From Parietichytrium sp. I65-24A (lineage: Eukaryota > Sar > Bigyra > Thraustochytrida > Thraustochytriidae): DNA of 64,000 nt. Numbering within the stretch: position 1 is the stretch's first letter; every line of letters starts with the position of its first letter. The DNA lies in contig BLSF01000036.1 of assembly GCA_012862575.1 (NCBI GenBank), forward strand, positions 1 to 64,000, written 5' to 3'. This document shows, piece after piece, positions 35,192-45,100 of the stretch. The translations under genes were made by a program, and so were the position numbers. The notes below the pieces were generated by a model, which did not search any database, was not told where the DNA came from, and was given only the letters and a program-made list of their open reading frames with translations.

Positions 35192-38100
35192 ATGGGACCT
35201 TTCAGCGGTGGAAACAGCGAAAAGGGCGACTCGCCCCAGGAGGGGACGGACGGCGTAGAAGTGGAAGAGCGGCCGCGGATGTGCGCCAGAAATGGCTGTA
35301 GATGGTGGTGGGCGACCAAGCAAGAGGATGGGAGACCAGGAGCTGACGAAATTGTGATGGCTGTGGAGTCCTGCGGAATCCACATGGTGCAAGAAATGGT
35401 CGATCTGGGCTGGGACCTGAATGTAAGAGACTGCGTCGGCCGCTCACCGCTGATGGCGGCAGTCGAAGCTGGAAAATTCGATGCTGCGATGGAACTCTTG
35501 AAGCTTGGCGTCGATCCCAATGCAAATGTGGCTAGCACTAATTCACGAAACGCGTTGTGCACTGCCTGCGAGGTGGATCGAATAGAACTTGTACAGGCGC
35601 TTCTGCGTGCAGGAGCGGATCCGAACGCGCGAGACATTTGGCAACGCACTCCTCTTATGATCGCTTGTGAGCACAGCCCTGAGGCGGCTGCTTTACTGCT
35701 TCGCGCGTCATCTGTTGATGTCAATGCGACCGATGCAAAAGGTTTTTCTGCCTTACTCTATGCTTGTAAACACCACCCACATCTGGTAATCACTCTTCTC
35801 GAAGCGGGCGCTGATTTTCGTTACGTCGGGCGGGAAGGCAATACGGCGCTGCTCCTCGCGTGTAGATATGGGGATATGGAGTGTATCGGAGCCCTTTTAG
35901 ATAAAAGCCCAGAACTTGAAGATCGAGACCCCGAAAACGAAACCGCTCTTCAGTTAGCATTCAAAAGGGGATTCGAAGACATTGTAAGACGCCTAATAAG
36001 GAACGGTGCCAACACTTCGAGATATTCTTCCAAAGAAGCCTCGCCCCTCGAATTTGCCTGCTATCGAGGCTGGACGCAAGTTGTGGAAGACCTCCTTGAC
36101 GGTTTGGATCAGCTTCAGCCTGATGAACTTGCTGCTTCTCTGTCTGCTGCGATCCATGGTGGGCGCTTGGCGGTGCTGTCACATCTGCTTGCCCTTCGGC
36201 CCACTGTAGACGTTGTTCGCAAAATTCCAGGTACTGAAGCGCTGGCAAGAGCTTGCGAGCAAGGGCGCGTAGACATGGTTAAAGCTTTGCTCGACCATGG
36301 CGCTAGACCAAACGCACCTGGAATCCGGCGCCTGTGGCCCCTCAAGCATGCTTGTATGGCCAGCCCCCCATTTGACTGTGAGATTATCCAGCTTCTGCTC
36401 GATGCTGGAGCAGACATTGACTTTACAGATAGCGATGGGAACTCCGCACTCATCATCGCATGCCAGTTGGGTCGGTGGGTTCAAGCGCAGTTTCTCCTCG
36501 AGCAAGGTGCGGATCCAAATTTGAGGGAAAGCGTGCACAGTAGCACCGCGCTGCTTGTGTCCATAAAGGAGAGCAGCCTGGGATTCCTTGAATCTTTGCT
36601 GGAAAGAAACGCAGATGTCAACGCAGTCGATTCCTTACAGCAGAGCGCTTTGCTAATTGCATGCCAATGCCGTCCTCTGGCTGTCATACCTTTGCTTCGG
36701 GCTGGTGCCGATGTAAATTTTCCTGGTGAGCAAGGTCGCACACCGCTTATTGTCGCTTGCCGGGCTGGACACCTCACCGCCGTGCAAGCGCTCGTAGAAA
36801 GCGGCTGCGATGTGCGCGCAGTGGCGGATTACGGCAGAACAGCACTTGTAGAAGCACTGGAGCACTTGCCTGCGGCCGTCCCGATTCTTTTGGAGGCTGG
36901 TGCTGACATTGCGGACGTTTTGGAGCTGGAACCTACTTCCTTAGTGCGAATGTGCTCACAGAGTGTTCGCATTGCGAGGCTCCTTGTGTCGCACGGAATG
37001 AGCCTGACGTTGGTTAACGAAGGCGGGAACAGCTCGCTCAGCGTAGCCTGTAGTGAAGGAAGGGCAGATGTTGCAGAGTTTTTGATTGATGCTGGCAGCG
37101 AAATCAACTCGGTTGATTTTGCCGGTAGAACACCATTGATGCACTCTTGTGCCACTGGTCTCAAAGGAGTGGTTGACCTTCTTTTGAGATATGGGGCGCA
37201 TACCGATACGGTGTCGAAACAGAACGAAACTGCTTTGCTAATCGCTTGCAGAGAGAATTTCGCGGAGTGCGGAAGATCTCTTTTGCATGCGGGAGCGCAC
37301 GTGGTGGAGTCTGGTTGCAGAAGCGCTTTAGAGGCGGCTTGCAAATCTTGCCCTGATCTCGTTCCCGATTTGCTCACCCAAATCCGGAATAATGTTGCGG
37401 TGCTGAACCTTGTTAATAACCAGGGAGAGACCGCGTGCATGATAGCATGCCTGCATTGTCCTCAATACGTTGAGCCGCTTCTCCAAAGCGGAGCGGACCC
37501 GTTTGCTCGTGACGGCGCCCTTCAAACAGTTCTGCACCGAGCAGCAAGTGCCGGGCATGTTGATGTGGTACGTGTTCTCCAAAACTACTGTGAACTCTTG
37601 AATGTACAAAATAATCGCGGCCAAACCGCACTAATGACCGCCATAGAGGCAGGTCATAGCAACGTGTGCGATGCATTGTTGCAAGCAGGTGCAAATACAC
37701 ATCTGCGGAATTCCGAGGGACAAGGCGCCTTGTCACTTGCATGCAAATACCGGAATGTGTTGCTTGTTGAAAAACTCCTTCGCATGTCGGCCTTTCAAGT
37801 TGCTGATTTGAACACTGCTTTGGCTGAAGCCTGCAAAAGCAGCCTCGTAGATGTAAATTGCGGTTCTCGGTCGGAGATTGCCAGGCTACTGTTGTCAAAT
37901 GGTGCGGAGAAGTCGCACCGCCTCAAGGCGAACATCACAAGTGCTTGTAGGAATTACGACGGTGAATTACTGCAAGTTTTAGCGGGTTCTGATATAAATT
38001 CGGTTGCGCCTGGCGTTCTTCTCGAAGTGTGTGGGTCAAGAAACCCAGATATATTCCCGAGCGAGTGCGAGCTGGCTAGCATTCTTATCCGCCAGGGGGT

Positions 38101-39016
38101 CGATGTAAACTATCAAGAACGTTCTGGATTGAGTGCGTTGCTGTTCGCATCTGCGGGAGGAAATGCGGAGCTTGTCAAACTCTTGGCTTTTCATGGTGCA
38201 AATGTGAGGGTGAAAGACCTGAAGGAAAACACCCCTTTGCTTGTAGCTTGCAAAAGAGGCATGTATGGCGCGGTTCGTTCGCTTTTGCTTTTCCCAGGGG
38301 CCAGGAGTAGCATTCAGGATAAGGATATAAACGACCAAGATGCTATTATTTCTGCCTGTGACGAGCTCGTGTCAGAGAGTGTTGAAGACAGGTGTCGGAT
38401 CATCCGGTGGCTCGTTGGCAATGGCGCCAGGGTTGACAGTAGGCTTTCAAATGGCACGACACCACTTTACGTGGCTTGTTGCAGCGAGGCTGTTGAAGTT
38501 GCTGCTACGTTATTGTCTCTAGGCGCGAATCCTAATAGCTCTCCGCGAGGCGCCAGAACCTGCTTGATGTTGGCATGTAAAGGTGGAACGAGGGACAGAG
38601 TACTCCTTCTCCGACTTCTGGTGTTCTACGGAGCTGACCTAAATGTCCGTGACCACCATGGAGACACAGCGCTGACACTTTGCGCCCGAGAATACGCCTC
38701 ACCAGAGAAGATGGTTTTCGTAAAAGATCTCCTGAGGTGCGGTGCAGATGCCGGCACAAACATTGGGAGCCTAAAGTCTGCACTTCACTGGGCGTGCAAA
38801 GCTGGTGAGACCCCGCTAATAAAGGTGCTCTTCATGCATGGTGCCAACTTGAGCACAAAGAACGCGGCGGGAGAGCTTCCTATACGCGCAGCACGTGCAA
38901 GAAGTGCGATTTACCTCCTGCATCGCTATAATTTGAGCTATTTGCGCATCATACTAGAGAGGATGTCCTGGACATTGTGCTCTGATGCCGAGGAGCTGAT
39001 TCTTTCATTTCTGTGA
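35192..39016 (+). CDS. Large ankyrin-repeat protein (about 30 repeats)
   Basis: A 1274-residue protein. The frame opens at a GTG (35183); the first in-frame ATG is at 35192 (MGPFSGGNSEKG). From about residue 70 to the end it is a continuous array of roughly 30 ankyrin repeats of 30-34 residues, with typical helix starts such as GRSPLMAAVEAG, GFSALLYACK and GNSALIIACQ and loop ends such as AGADPNARD and QGADPNLRE. Many copies have Cys at the same place (ALLIAC, SVACSEG, ALLLACR). No other domain is seen: no kinase, no ion channel, no SOCS box. Such solenoids act as protein-binding scaffolds, often at membranes or the cytoskeleton, but the partner is unknown. The stop is 87 bp from that of the WDR7-like gene. 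Confidence 0.9.
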   Translation: MGPFSGGNSEKGDSPQEGTDGVEVEERPRMCARNGCRWWWATKQEDGRPGADEIVMAVESCGIHMVQEMVDLGWDLNVRDCVGRSPLMAAVEAGKFDAAMELLKLGVDPNANVASTNSRNALCTACEVDRIELVQALLRAGADPNARDIWQRTPLMIACEHSPEAAALLLRASSVDVNATDAKGFSALLYACKHHPHLVITLLEAGADFRYVGREGNTALLLACRYGDMECIGALLDKSPELEDRDPENETALQLAFKRGFEDIVRRLIRNGANTSRYSSKEASPLEFACYRGWTQVVEDLLDGLDQLQPDELAASLSAAIHGGRLAVLSHLLALRPTVDVVRKIPGTEALARACEQGRVDMVKALLDHGARPNAPGIRRLWPLKHACMASPPFDCEIIQLLLDAGADIDFTDSDGNSALIIACQLGRWVQAQFLLEQGADPNLRESVHSSTALLVSIKESSLGFLESLLERNADVNAVDSLQQSALLIACQCRPLAVIPLLRAGADVNFPGEQGRTPLIVACRAGHLTAVQALVESGCDVRAVADYGRTALVEALEHLPAAVPILLEAGADIADVLELEPTSLVRMCSQSVRIARLLVSHGMSLTLVNEGGNSSLSVACSEGRADVAEFLIDAGSEINSVDFAGRTPLMHSCATGLKGVVDLLLRYGAHTDTVSKQNETALLIACRENFAECGRSLLHAGAHVVESGCRSALEAACKSCPDLVPDLLTQIRNNVAVLNLVNNQGETACMIACLHCPQYVEPLLQSGADPFARDGALQTVLHRAASAGHVDVVRVLQNYCELLNVQNNRGQTALMTAIEAGHSNVCDALLQAGANTHLRNSEGQGALSLACKYRNVLLVEKLLRMSAFQVADLNTALAEACKSSLVDVNCGSRSEIARLLLSNGAEKSHRLKANITSACRNYDGELLQVLAGSDINSVAPGVLLEVCGSRNPDIFPSECELASILIRQGVDVNYQERSGLSALLFASAGGNAELVKLLAFHGANVRVKDLKENTPLLVACKRGMYGAVRSLLLFPGARSSIQDKDINDQDAIISACDELVSESVEDRCRIIRWLVGNGARVDSRLSNGTTPLYVACCSEAVEVAATLLSLGANPNSSPRGARTCLMLACKGGTRDRVLLLRLLVFYGADLNVRDHHGDTALTLCAREYASPEKMVFVKDLLRCGADAGTNIGSLKSALHWACKAGETPLIKVLFMHGANLSTKNAAGELPIRAARARSAIYLLHRYNLSYLRIILERMSWTLCSDAEELILSFL

Positions 39017-39103
39017 CGCACATTCCTTTGTTGGCAAATGTCAGCGATCTGGAGTGAATTAAAAAGCGCAGATAGTTTCACGTTCTTAAAATCTATATGC
39101 TAC

Positions 39104-42100
39104 TCATCTGGTATATAACAAAGGGCCGAGTGGTACAACTTGCCCGTCCTCACGCACAAGTTGGTCCCATTCCACAACACAATTTTGAAGAATCTCGGCC
39201 GGAGTGGCCTTGCGATCAGTGGTGATGCGCGGAAGTTGCTGTATCTTTAGACAGCTGCCTTGTATTCCAAGTAGCCCAAAAAAGCCAGAACTAGACCCTG
39301 TCTTCCACAGTCGCAAGCACGGCTCTTCTGCGCAGTAGCTCACAAGTTCTTCTCCACGAGAGGGTTCAAATGCTAAAGCTGAGATGGCCGCTTTATGACC
39401 TTCGAGGATACGCCACTTGGTAGCAGTTCGAAGGTCATAGATCAGAATGATTGCCTCGACAGTTCCTACCGCGAAGCGCTGAGTTTCTTGGTGGAAGCTC
39501 GCCATCGGATAACGTTTGACAATCTGGTGCAGAACAATCGTGGAGTACTTGAGGCAAGCTTTGCGTATTTCGCTCTCCGAAGGGTCCAGTGTCTTGATCA
39601 CTATCTCAACCACCGACGGCAGGTGACGGAGCAACGCAATAGGCCGTTTTTTTATGAAATTGTTTAGAGCGAGCAGAGCAGCACGATGCATTCCAGGCTT
39701 CAAAGCCTCGCGGCCAATGGACTGGATGAAAAGCTGCGGTTTTGCACTTCCAATTTCAAGAAGGGCGCGCTGTGCGGCGCTCGAAAGGTTGAGTCTTTCG
39801 TCAATTCCGGGGACTTCAATGATTAAGTCGCGAACGAGACCAGGCAAATCGTCTTCCAAGTACGGGGCAAACATGTAGAACCCCCTGGCGAGAAGCTCGG
39901 CAGCAATGATCATCTCCACTCCTCTTCGAGGCACAAACTGCCGCAGCGACAGCGCGACAAGTTTTGCGGTGGCAGGCGCGAGGTCTTGCGGGTTCACACA
40001 CCCCAGCATCCCAAGAACCACAACAGCCGCTCGATCGGAGCCTTCCGAGATGTGCAGTCTCCCAGCCCACTCAGCCGCGCGGCTAACACGAATTGGAGTT
40101 GGCATACGCTCAATTGAAACTTGCAAGAGGAGGCGAGAAGCGATTTGTATGTCTTCGCTCGCAGTGTCGCTCAAGATGAAGCGAGTGAGCACCTCAAAAC
40201 AAGGGAAGGCGTATTGCGTAGCCTGAACAAGGTGTTCAGGGAATACAATACCATAATGTGATACCAAGCTGCTCATCACTGCCTGCTGGTGCTCCTCAAG
40301 CGAATCCGAAGCGATGAGGCCGATAAAGAGGGAGATCAGACCCAGCGTTTGAACCGCTGTGAAGCGACTAGAGAAAGACCAGCGGTTCGCAGAAGTTGCA
40401 AGGATGGACACCATTTCTTTCGTGGGTTTTCGATCAACAACAAGTCGAAAGCGGTCGTGAAGGGGCTTCTGTATCCCGAGTACTCGCTCAATCTCTCGAT
40501 CCAGCGAGGGGTCTATCTCCCACACCATGAAGAAACTCATGAGAGCGAGCAAGGAAGCGGAGCACGATTGAACTTTGCTCACCTGAATGCTCCAGCCTTT
40601 GACGCCACTGTGCGCCTCAAAGAAGTGCACTCCATTGAATCCGTTACTCTTGGGACCTCCGAACGTCTCCGGGTCGGACCCAACGCTCACATTCGAAACG
40701 CTCGAGACCATCGAACAGGATCTGTATCGCTCAATTGGATATGGAAGACTATTGTGTGCATCTGTTGTGTAGTTGGCGTGTAATTTCGTGGGCAGGAATC
40801 TTTCAGACAGGAGATCGAAAGTCCACCGCCCGATCTGAATCGAAAAGGGCGAGGTCCATTTCACATCCTCCGGCAGCCTGATCCGAATGTTGGAAGATCC
40901 GAAATAAATACGATTCACCTGTTCAAAACCCTCGAGAACGATCAGCCTGTGCGAAACAGTGTTGTCAATGATACAGATCCGGTCGTCCGCGTACGGGGAG
41001 ATCGATATCACATCGATGTTTGGCAAATCCACAATGACGGCGCACAGCAAATTCGTGGTCATTTGGGCCAAATTCAGCTCGTATACGAGGACCTGTGAGG
41101 AAAAGGGCCGAGCAACACATATGCACTGATCCGTGCTCGATACAGTGAGGTTGCTTTGCTGCGCAAGTTGGCTCAGTGTCGAACTAGGCTGCGAGAGATT
41201 CAGGTGCGTCAGCTCGTGGACTCGCAGCGTTTTGAGCTGGTTCTTGTGGTCCAGGAGAAAAAAGACACCCGACACTCCCAACTGGAAGAGGTTGGGCACC
41301 TCTGTGACTTGAAAGTGGTCTTTCTTGTCGAACCCAGCTGGATCATCCTCCTCGATCAGAACGTCACCTTCTGCTTGCTGGGTTTGCGGGGCGTATATCG
41401 CGGATTCCTGTTTTTCTTTTCTTCGCCTCAGGTGAGATGACAGAATCTGATACCTCTCGGAATCAACAACACAACAAAGTTCGGAATTCTGCAGCAATTT
41501 GACGTGGTCCTTCTCCACAACGAATCTGCGCAACGTAAAGTCAAAGAACAATTCGTCATCATCTGTTGTAAGAGCGACCAGGAAGGTTTGGCCGGCCCCA
41601 ATGGCTGACCGTTCTTCGTCTACATCTTCAGGACGTGCTAGCTCACCGCCTCTTAGTGGCACACGGATCAAATCGATTTTCTCAAAGCAGAAGCCACCGA
41701 TCTCATACGCCAATTTTTGGAAGCGCAAGTCAATCACTATTAGCGAGCCAGGTTTATCTCCATGCACACACAAGAGCCTGCCTTCTGCCAGACACGCATT
41801 CACTACTGTCATACTAAACCGTATCTTGTTGATGCAAGTGCCAGTCTCGAGCCCCCAAAGACACAAGATACCTAATCGGTCAAGACTAACGATAACAAGA
41901 TTTTCCTCGACGAGGATAACCCACACCCCGCACACCCTAATTTCTCCGTGGCCAAGAAGGACATATTGCAACTCGTTGCGCCGATACACTCTGATAATCC
42001 CGGAAGAAAATCCTACCACCTGCCAATCTAGTTTGCTGAATTCGCAGGTCGCTTCCCCTTGAGGCTCGCCTTTTGTGTACACACACACGCCCAACCACAG

Positions 42101-42328
42101 GTCCTCTTCATCTGATTTGTGCGCTACCCCAAGCTGCTCACGCCGTTCCTCCACTCTCACATCCCTGGCTGCGGCAGGCAGATTCTGCTTTCCGCTATAG
42201 TTCTCTTGGCTCCCTACATGGTGTCTCGGCGGTGTCCCTGGCGCTTTCAGACCAACCGTGTCTCCAGTGCCTTTTATATTGCTTCCAGCAGAGCTCGAAG
42301 CAAAATTTACCGCAGATGCCATGCTCAT
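39104..42328 (-). CDS. WDR7-like WD40/HEAT protein (rabconnectin-3 beta type)
   Basis: A 1074-residue protein with a clear ATG. WD-type segments lie in the first ~550 residues (for example LDWQVVGFSSGIIRVYRR and LDRLGILCLWGLETGTC). A helical HEAT-like middle follows (about 600-930), then two closing WD repeats: AVGTVEAIILIYDLRTATK and LEGHKAAISALAFEP, ending LRLWKTGSSSGFFGLLG. This end matches what I recall of WDR7. WDR7 with DMXL proteins forms rabconnectin-3, which regulates V-ATPase assembly on endosomes and vesicles. At 1074 residues it is shorter than animal WDR7 (about 1490), and the N-terminal WD repeats are weak. An unspliced or missed N-terminal exon cannot be excluded. Confidence 0.75.
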   Translation of the reverse strand: MSMASAVNFASSSAGSNIKGTGDTVGLKAPGTPPRHHVGSQENYSGKQNLPAAARDVRVEERREQLGVAHKSDEEDLWLGVCVYTKGEPQGEATCEFSKLDWQVVGFSSGIIRVYRRNELQYVLLGHGEIRVCGVWVILVEENLVIVSLDRLGILCLWGLETGTCINKIRFSMTVVNACLAEGRLLCVHGDKPGSLIVIDLRFQKLAYEIGGFCFEKIDLIRVPLRGGELARPEDVDEERSAIGAGQTFLVALTTDDDELFFDFTLRRFVVEKDHVKLLQNSELCCVVDSERYQILSSHLRRRKEKQESAIYAPQTQQAEGDVLIEEDDPAGFDKKDHFQVTEVPNLFQLGVSGVFFLLDHKNQLKTLRVHELTHLNLSQPSSTLSQLAQQSNLTVSSTDQCICVARPFSSQVLVYELNLAQMTTNLLCAVIVDLPNIDVISISPYADDRICIIDNTVSHRLIVLEGFEQVNRIYFGSSNIRIRLPEDVKWTSPFSIQIGRWTFDLLSERFLPTKLHANYTTDAHNSLPYPIERYRSCSMVSSVSNVSVGSDPETFGGPKSNGFNGVHFFEAHSGVKGWSIQVSKVQSCSASLLALMSFFMVWEIDPSLDREIERVLGIQKPLHDRFRLVVDRKPTKEMVSILATSANRWSFSSRFTAVQTLGLISLFIGLIASDSLEEHQQAVMSSLVSHYGIVFPEHLVQATQYAFPCFEVLTRFILSDTASEDIQIASRLLLQVSIERMPTPIRVSRAAEWAGRLHISEGSDRAAVVVLGMLGCVNPQDLAPATAKLVALSLRQFVPRRGVEMIIAAELLARGFYMFAPYLEDDLPGLVRDLIIEVPGIDERLNLSSAAQRALLEIGSAKPQLFIQSIGREALKPGMHRAALLALNNFIKKRPIALLRHLPSVVEIVIKTLDPSESEIRKACLKYSTIVLHQIVKRYPMASFHQETQRFAVGTVEAIILIYDLRTATKWRILEGHKAAISALAFEPSRGEELVSYCAEEPCLRLWKTGSSSGFFGLLGIQGSCLKIQQLPRITTDRKATPAEILQNCVVEWDQLVREDGQVVPLGPLLYTR

Positions 42329-43079
42329 ATGCCTTCCACGATGTTCTCACAAGGCCTTCCGCTCTGGTTCCATAGGCACGCAGCACGCAGCCCGAGATTG
42401 ATTGAATCCTCGCGCCCTCAGCTCTTGGTCCCGCCAGTAAAAATTGCCAGCGATCAGAGCCCAAGTCGCAGAGTCCCGCGCTTCTAATCCCAATCCCAAT
42501 TTTCCGACTCAATAATCCCAGCCAGCCCTTTCAATCCGCGTCTCTTACGATCGCCCTCCTCTCCCGAGCTTACTTACTCGCCGCCGGAGAGGCAGTGTTC
42601 CGCAACCAGCCCTCCGCCGGCGCCTTGCAATTTCTCAATTTCTGTCCTGCAAAACAAACAACCAAACTTCCTAATCCGTCACGCGATCACAACCAATTTG
42701 ACTTGGACTCCGCCGTGACAGCCTCACAAGCCAGGCGCTGAGGCGCTGTGCGCGGGTCGCCTAGACGGTTCTCAGGGTTAAATCTAGGCCCCTGCGTGGG
42801 AAGTGTGGGGAGTGTGGGAAGTGTGGGGAGGATCTTTCCGCGGACGGTCTCTCGCGGACATTTCACACACTCACGGAGGACAAGCTAATCTAATCTAATC
42901 TTTCGTTCTTTTTGTTCGTTTTGTTCTTGTCGTTCTTTTTGTTCTCCAGCCCGGAAGTAACCTGAAGTCCAGACGGCTGTCGTCATGAGGACGCCATAGT
43001 GACTTGGGTGACGCGGGATTGCATGTTGTTGATGCGTCACGAAGACGGGGAAGATTATGGTCGTCATGTCGATGTAGAG

Positions 43080-43132
43080 CGTAGTTGCGACTACGATCGA
43101 TCGTATTTGCGTATCCGCAAATATGTGGATAC
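43080..43132. repeat. Four overlapping perfect inverted repeats
   Basis: CGTAGT/ACTACG with loop TGCG (43080-43095), the 14-bp palindrome TACGATCGATCGTA (43092-43105), TATTTGCG/CGCAAATA with loop TATC (43104-43123) and GTATCC/GGATAC (43111-43132). Adjacent elements share arms, so they would compete for folding. Confidence 0.75.
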
Positions 43133-43350
43133 AAAAACAGCACTCACCTCAGGCTCAATCTTTGTGGGATGGCCGGATGAGGATGTTGGTGAGCGAAGAA
43201 TGTTGCTTGTCGTATTTTTTCACAGTCGATAGTCGCTTTTTCAGTTTATAGTGTGTGATTGGACGATCCCTCCGTTCGTCGATGAAAGCGAAAGTTGATG
43301 TCGTGGATGTGCGAAAGACTGAGCTAGCGCAATGATGACAACCAGTGCAT

Positions 43351-43440
43351 GATCGTCCTCGATCGATTGTATCGGTTGATTCACTCTCGATCATCATGAT
43401 CATGATTGGGTTGTTGATCTTGACCTTGACCAAGATCTTG
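43351..43440. repeat. Second palindrome cluster
   Basis: GATCG/CGATC (43351-43364), the 14-bp palindrome ATCATGATCATGAT (43393-43406), GATCTTG/CAAGATC with an 8-nt loop (43416-43437) and the palindrome CAAGATCTTG (43431-43440). Confidence 0.7.
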
Positions 43441-43874
43441 TGTAAATGACAGACTAAAAGAAAGAAAGAAAGGAACAAACAAAGAAAGACAGACAGGTGG
43501 CAAACGTAGTGCTTCAGAAGGGACCACGACGATCCTGCAGCAGGATAGTCACGGGACTGCGATGGACTGCGATGGACTGCGTGCGAAGAGGCGACTGTGC
43601 CTCCGACGTTATTAGCCTCGTCTACAGCCGTGTGTCAGGCCCCCTTCGCTGCAGCGTTTCATGTGTCGCATCGTTGCTGTCAGTACCAGGTACTCACATG
43701 TCAGTACCGCAAAACCAGGAATGGCAAGGCTTTCGTAGGCTTTCTTGAGATGACAGACAGTGAGAACACTTGAGAAAGAAGACAGTGCGGAGTGCAGAAG
43801 AATGACACAGACACTCAACGTCGCAGGAGTTTCTCGTCTCCCGGTTGCTGCTCGCCGCCTCTCGCCATCACAGA

Positions 43875-44042
43875 ATGTTTAGAAGATCCGTCGTCAACTC
43901 GGTTCGCGGGCTCGCCACAGCTGCTGGCAAGTCAAAGGCCCCAAAGAAGGACGCCCCGAAGAAGCCTGACTCAGCGCCAGCAGCCGCCAAGAAGGACGCG
44001 CCAGCGTCCAAGCCTGCCAAGAAGGGCGGCAAAGGCAAATAA
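43875..44042 (+). CDS. Small basic protein with mitochondrial-type leader
   Basis: A 55-residue frame from the ATG at 43875. It starts MFRRSVVNSVRGLATAAG, an amphipathic, Arg-containing and acid-free leader typical of mitochondrial import, with a possible cut near RGLAT. The rest is a Lys/Ala/Pro-rich tail (KAPKKDAPKKPD, SKPAKKGGKGK) with no predicted fold. Codon third positions are GC-rich, as in nearby genes. Supporting points are the leader and an AGTACCAGGTACT palindrome about 180 bp upstream. Against it are its small size and low complexity. It could be a short mitochondrial nucleic acid-binding or accessory subunit; the function is unknown. Confidence 0.5.
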   Translation: MFRRSVVNSVRGLATAAGKSKAPKKDAPKKPDSAPAAAKKDAPASKPAKKGGKGK

Positions 44043-44505
44043 GCGGGGCACCAGGCAGGCAACTAGGCTACAAAGCTTGCTCGGGATCGATCCCAACCCT
44101 CCCGCTACTCTTTCTGCGCCGCGAACTACAAACTACGAACTACGTACTGCGTATTGCGTACTGCGCACCCTGCTCCCTGCGACGCCGGCGCCTTACGCGC
44201 TCGTGTCTGCATCCATCCCAACGAAAACGAACAGCCAACCAACGAATCCTCCAAAAACCATTTGCTAGCTTAGCTTTCCTCTTCTCGCGCTCTTCCTTCT
44301 CGTCCCCTCGTTCCCTCGTTCCCCCATTCGCTGCACGTCCATTTCGCCGCAAGTCGCGCGGGGTTTCGCCTCTGCACACTGCACAACAAGCTGTTGCGGT
44401 AACCAAGTGCCCAAGTGCCGGTGCTCAGGGTGCTCAGGGTCCTCGGGACGCTCTAGCGCGGACAGCTGGTTGACAGTAAGAGGCGTGGGCTGGGCAGCGG
44501 CGAGG
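44043..44505. other. Spacer between two plus-strand genes
   Basis: About 460 bp with the 3' flank of the small mitochondrial-type gene, short repeats of ACTACGAACTACGTACTGCG type near 44126-44165, and the presumed promoter of the CX3C protein. No gene is seen. Confidence 0.45.
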
Positions 44506-45100
44506 ATGTCTTCTGCATCGGCGGAGAGGACCAGGGCGACCAAGTCTGTGGACAGCTTCTCGGCGTCGCTGCTGGAGCAGACCTGCTTCCTGCAGTGCAA
44601 CCCGAGCTCGCTCATGCAGGTGAGTTGACGGCGAGGTGCGAGTTGGTTGGAAGAGGCGAGCGGGGTTGGTGGCGCGTTGCCGGGAGAGCCTGAACGTGGC
44701 TCGCGACTGACAATGTGTTCGTTTGCTCCAGACGCTGACGTTCGGGGCGGACCATAGCGACAAGCACGTCCGCGAAATGAAGCTGGCCAAGGAGCACTGC
44801 GTGAAAGGATGCACAATCGTCACGGGCAAGCCCATGCAGGCGGGCATGGCGTCGTCTGCCATCCTGCGCATGGAAGACGAGATCTACCACTCGGAAGTGC
44901 TCGCCAAAGAGGAGAAGCGCCGCATCATCACAGAGCAGGCCGCGCTTTGCGATCGAATCAAGCAGGCGTGCGCGGAGGAGTGCACGAAATACTGCGAAAA
45001 CGACGCTCAGCTGCCGAATAAGGCAGAACAGACACAGTGCAGCCTGAATTGTGCAAATGGCTGCAGGATCTTCATGAAGAATGTAACCTATAACTCGTAG
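44506..45100 (+). CDS. Small CX3C-rich protein, Tim-like (two exons)
   Basis: Exon 1 is 44506-44619 and exon 2 is 44732-45100, joined in frame between codons to give 160 residues (MSSASAERTRATK...). The 112-nt intron has a GTGAGT donor, a GACTGAC branch-like site and a TTTGCTCCAG acceptor. Four CX3C motifs are visible: CFLQC in exon 1, then CVKGC, CAEEC and CSLNC. The last pair is 18 residues apart, close to the spacing of small Tim chaperones (Tim8/9/10/13); the first pair is about 29 apart. There is no presequence, as is usual for proteins trapped in the intermembrane space by disulphide formation. A small-Tim or related role is plausible, but the extra CX3C pair is not usual, so the family is tentative. 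Confidence 0.7.
44620..44731 (+). other. Spliceosomal intron, 112 nt, in the CX3C protein gene
   Basis: Donor CAG|GTGAGT at 44620 and acceptor TTTGCTCCAG at 44731; phase 0. Exon 1 would otherwise stop two codons past the donor, and exon 2 has no usable upstream ATG in frame. Confidence 0.8.

Larger units (their letters stand above)
42329..43874. promoter_or_regulatory. 1.5-kb divergent spacer with palindrome clusters
   Basis: No convincing gene. 42790-42840 has GTGTGGGGA-type repeats and 42885-42940 has TTCGTTCTTT-type repeats. 43080-43132 and 43351-43440 are two clusters of perfect palindromes and hairpins. 43452-43500 is an A/G-rich GAAA stretch, and 43682-43694 holds AGTACCAGGTACT, about 180 bp upstream of the next gene. 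Confidence 0.5.
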
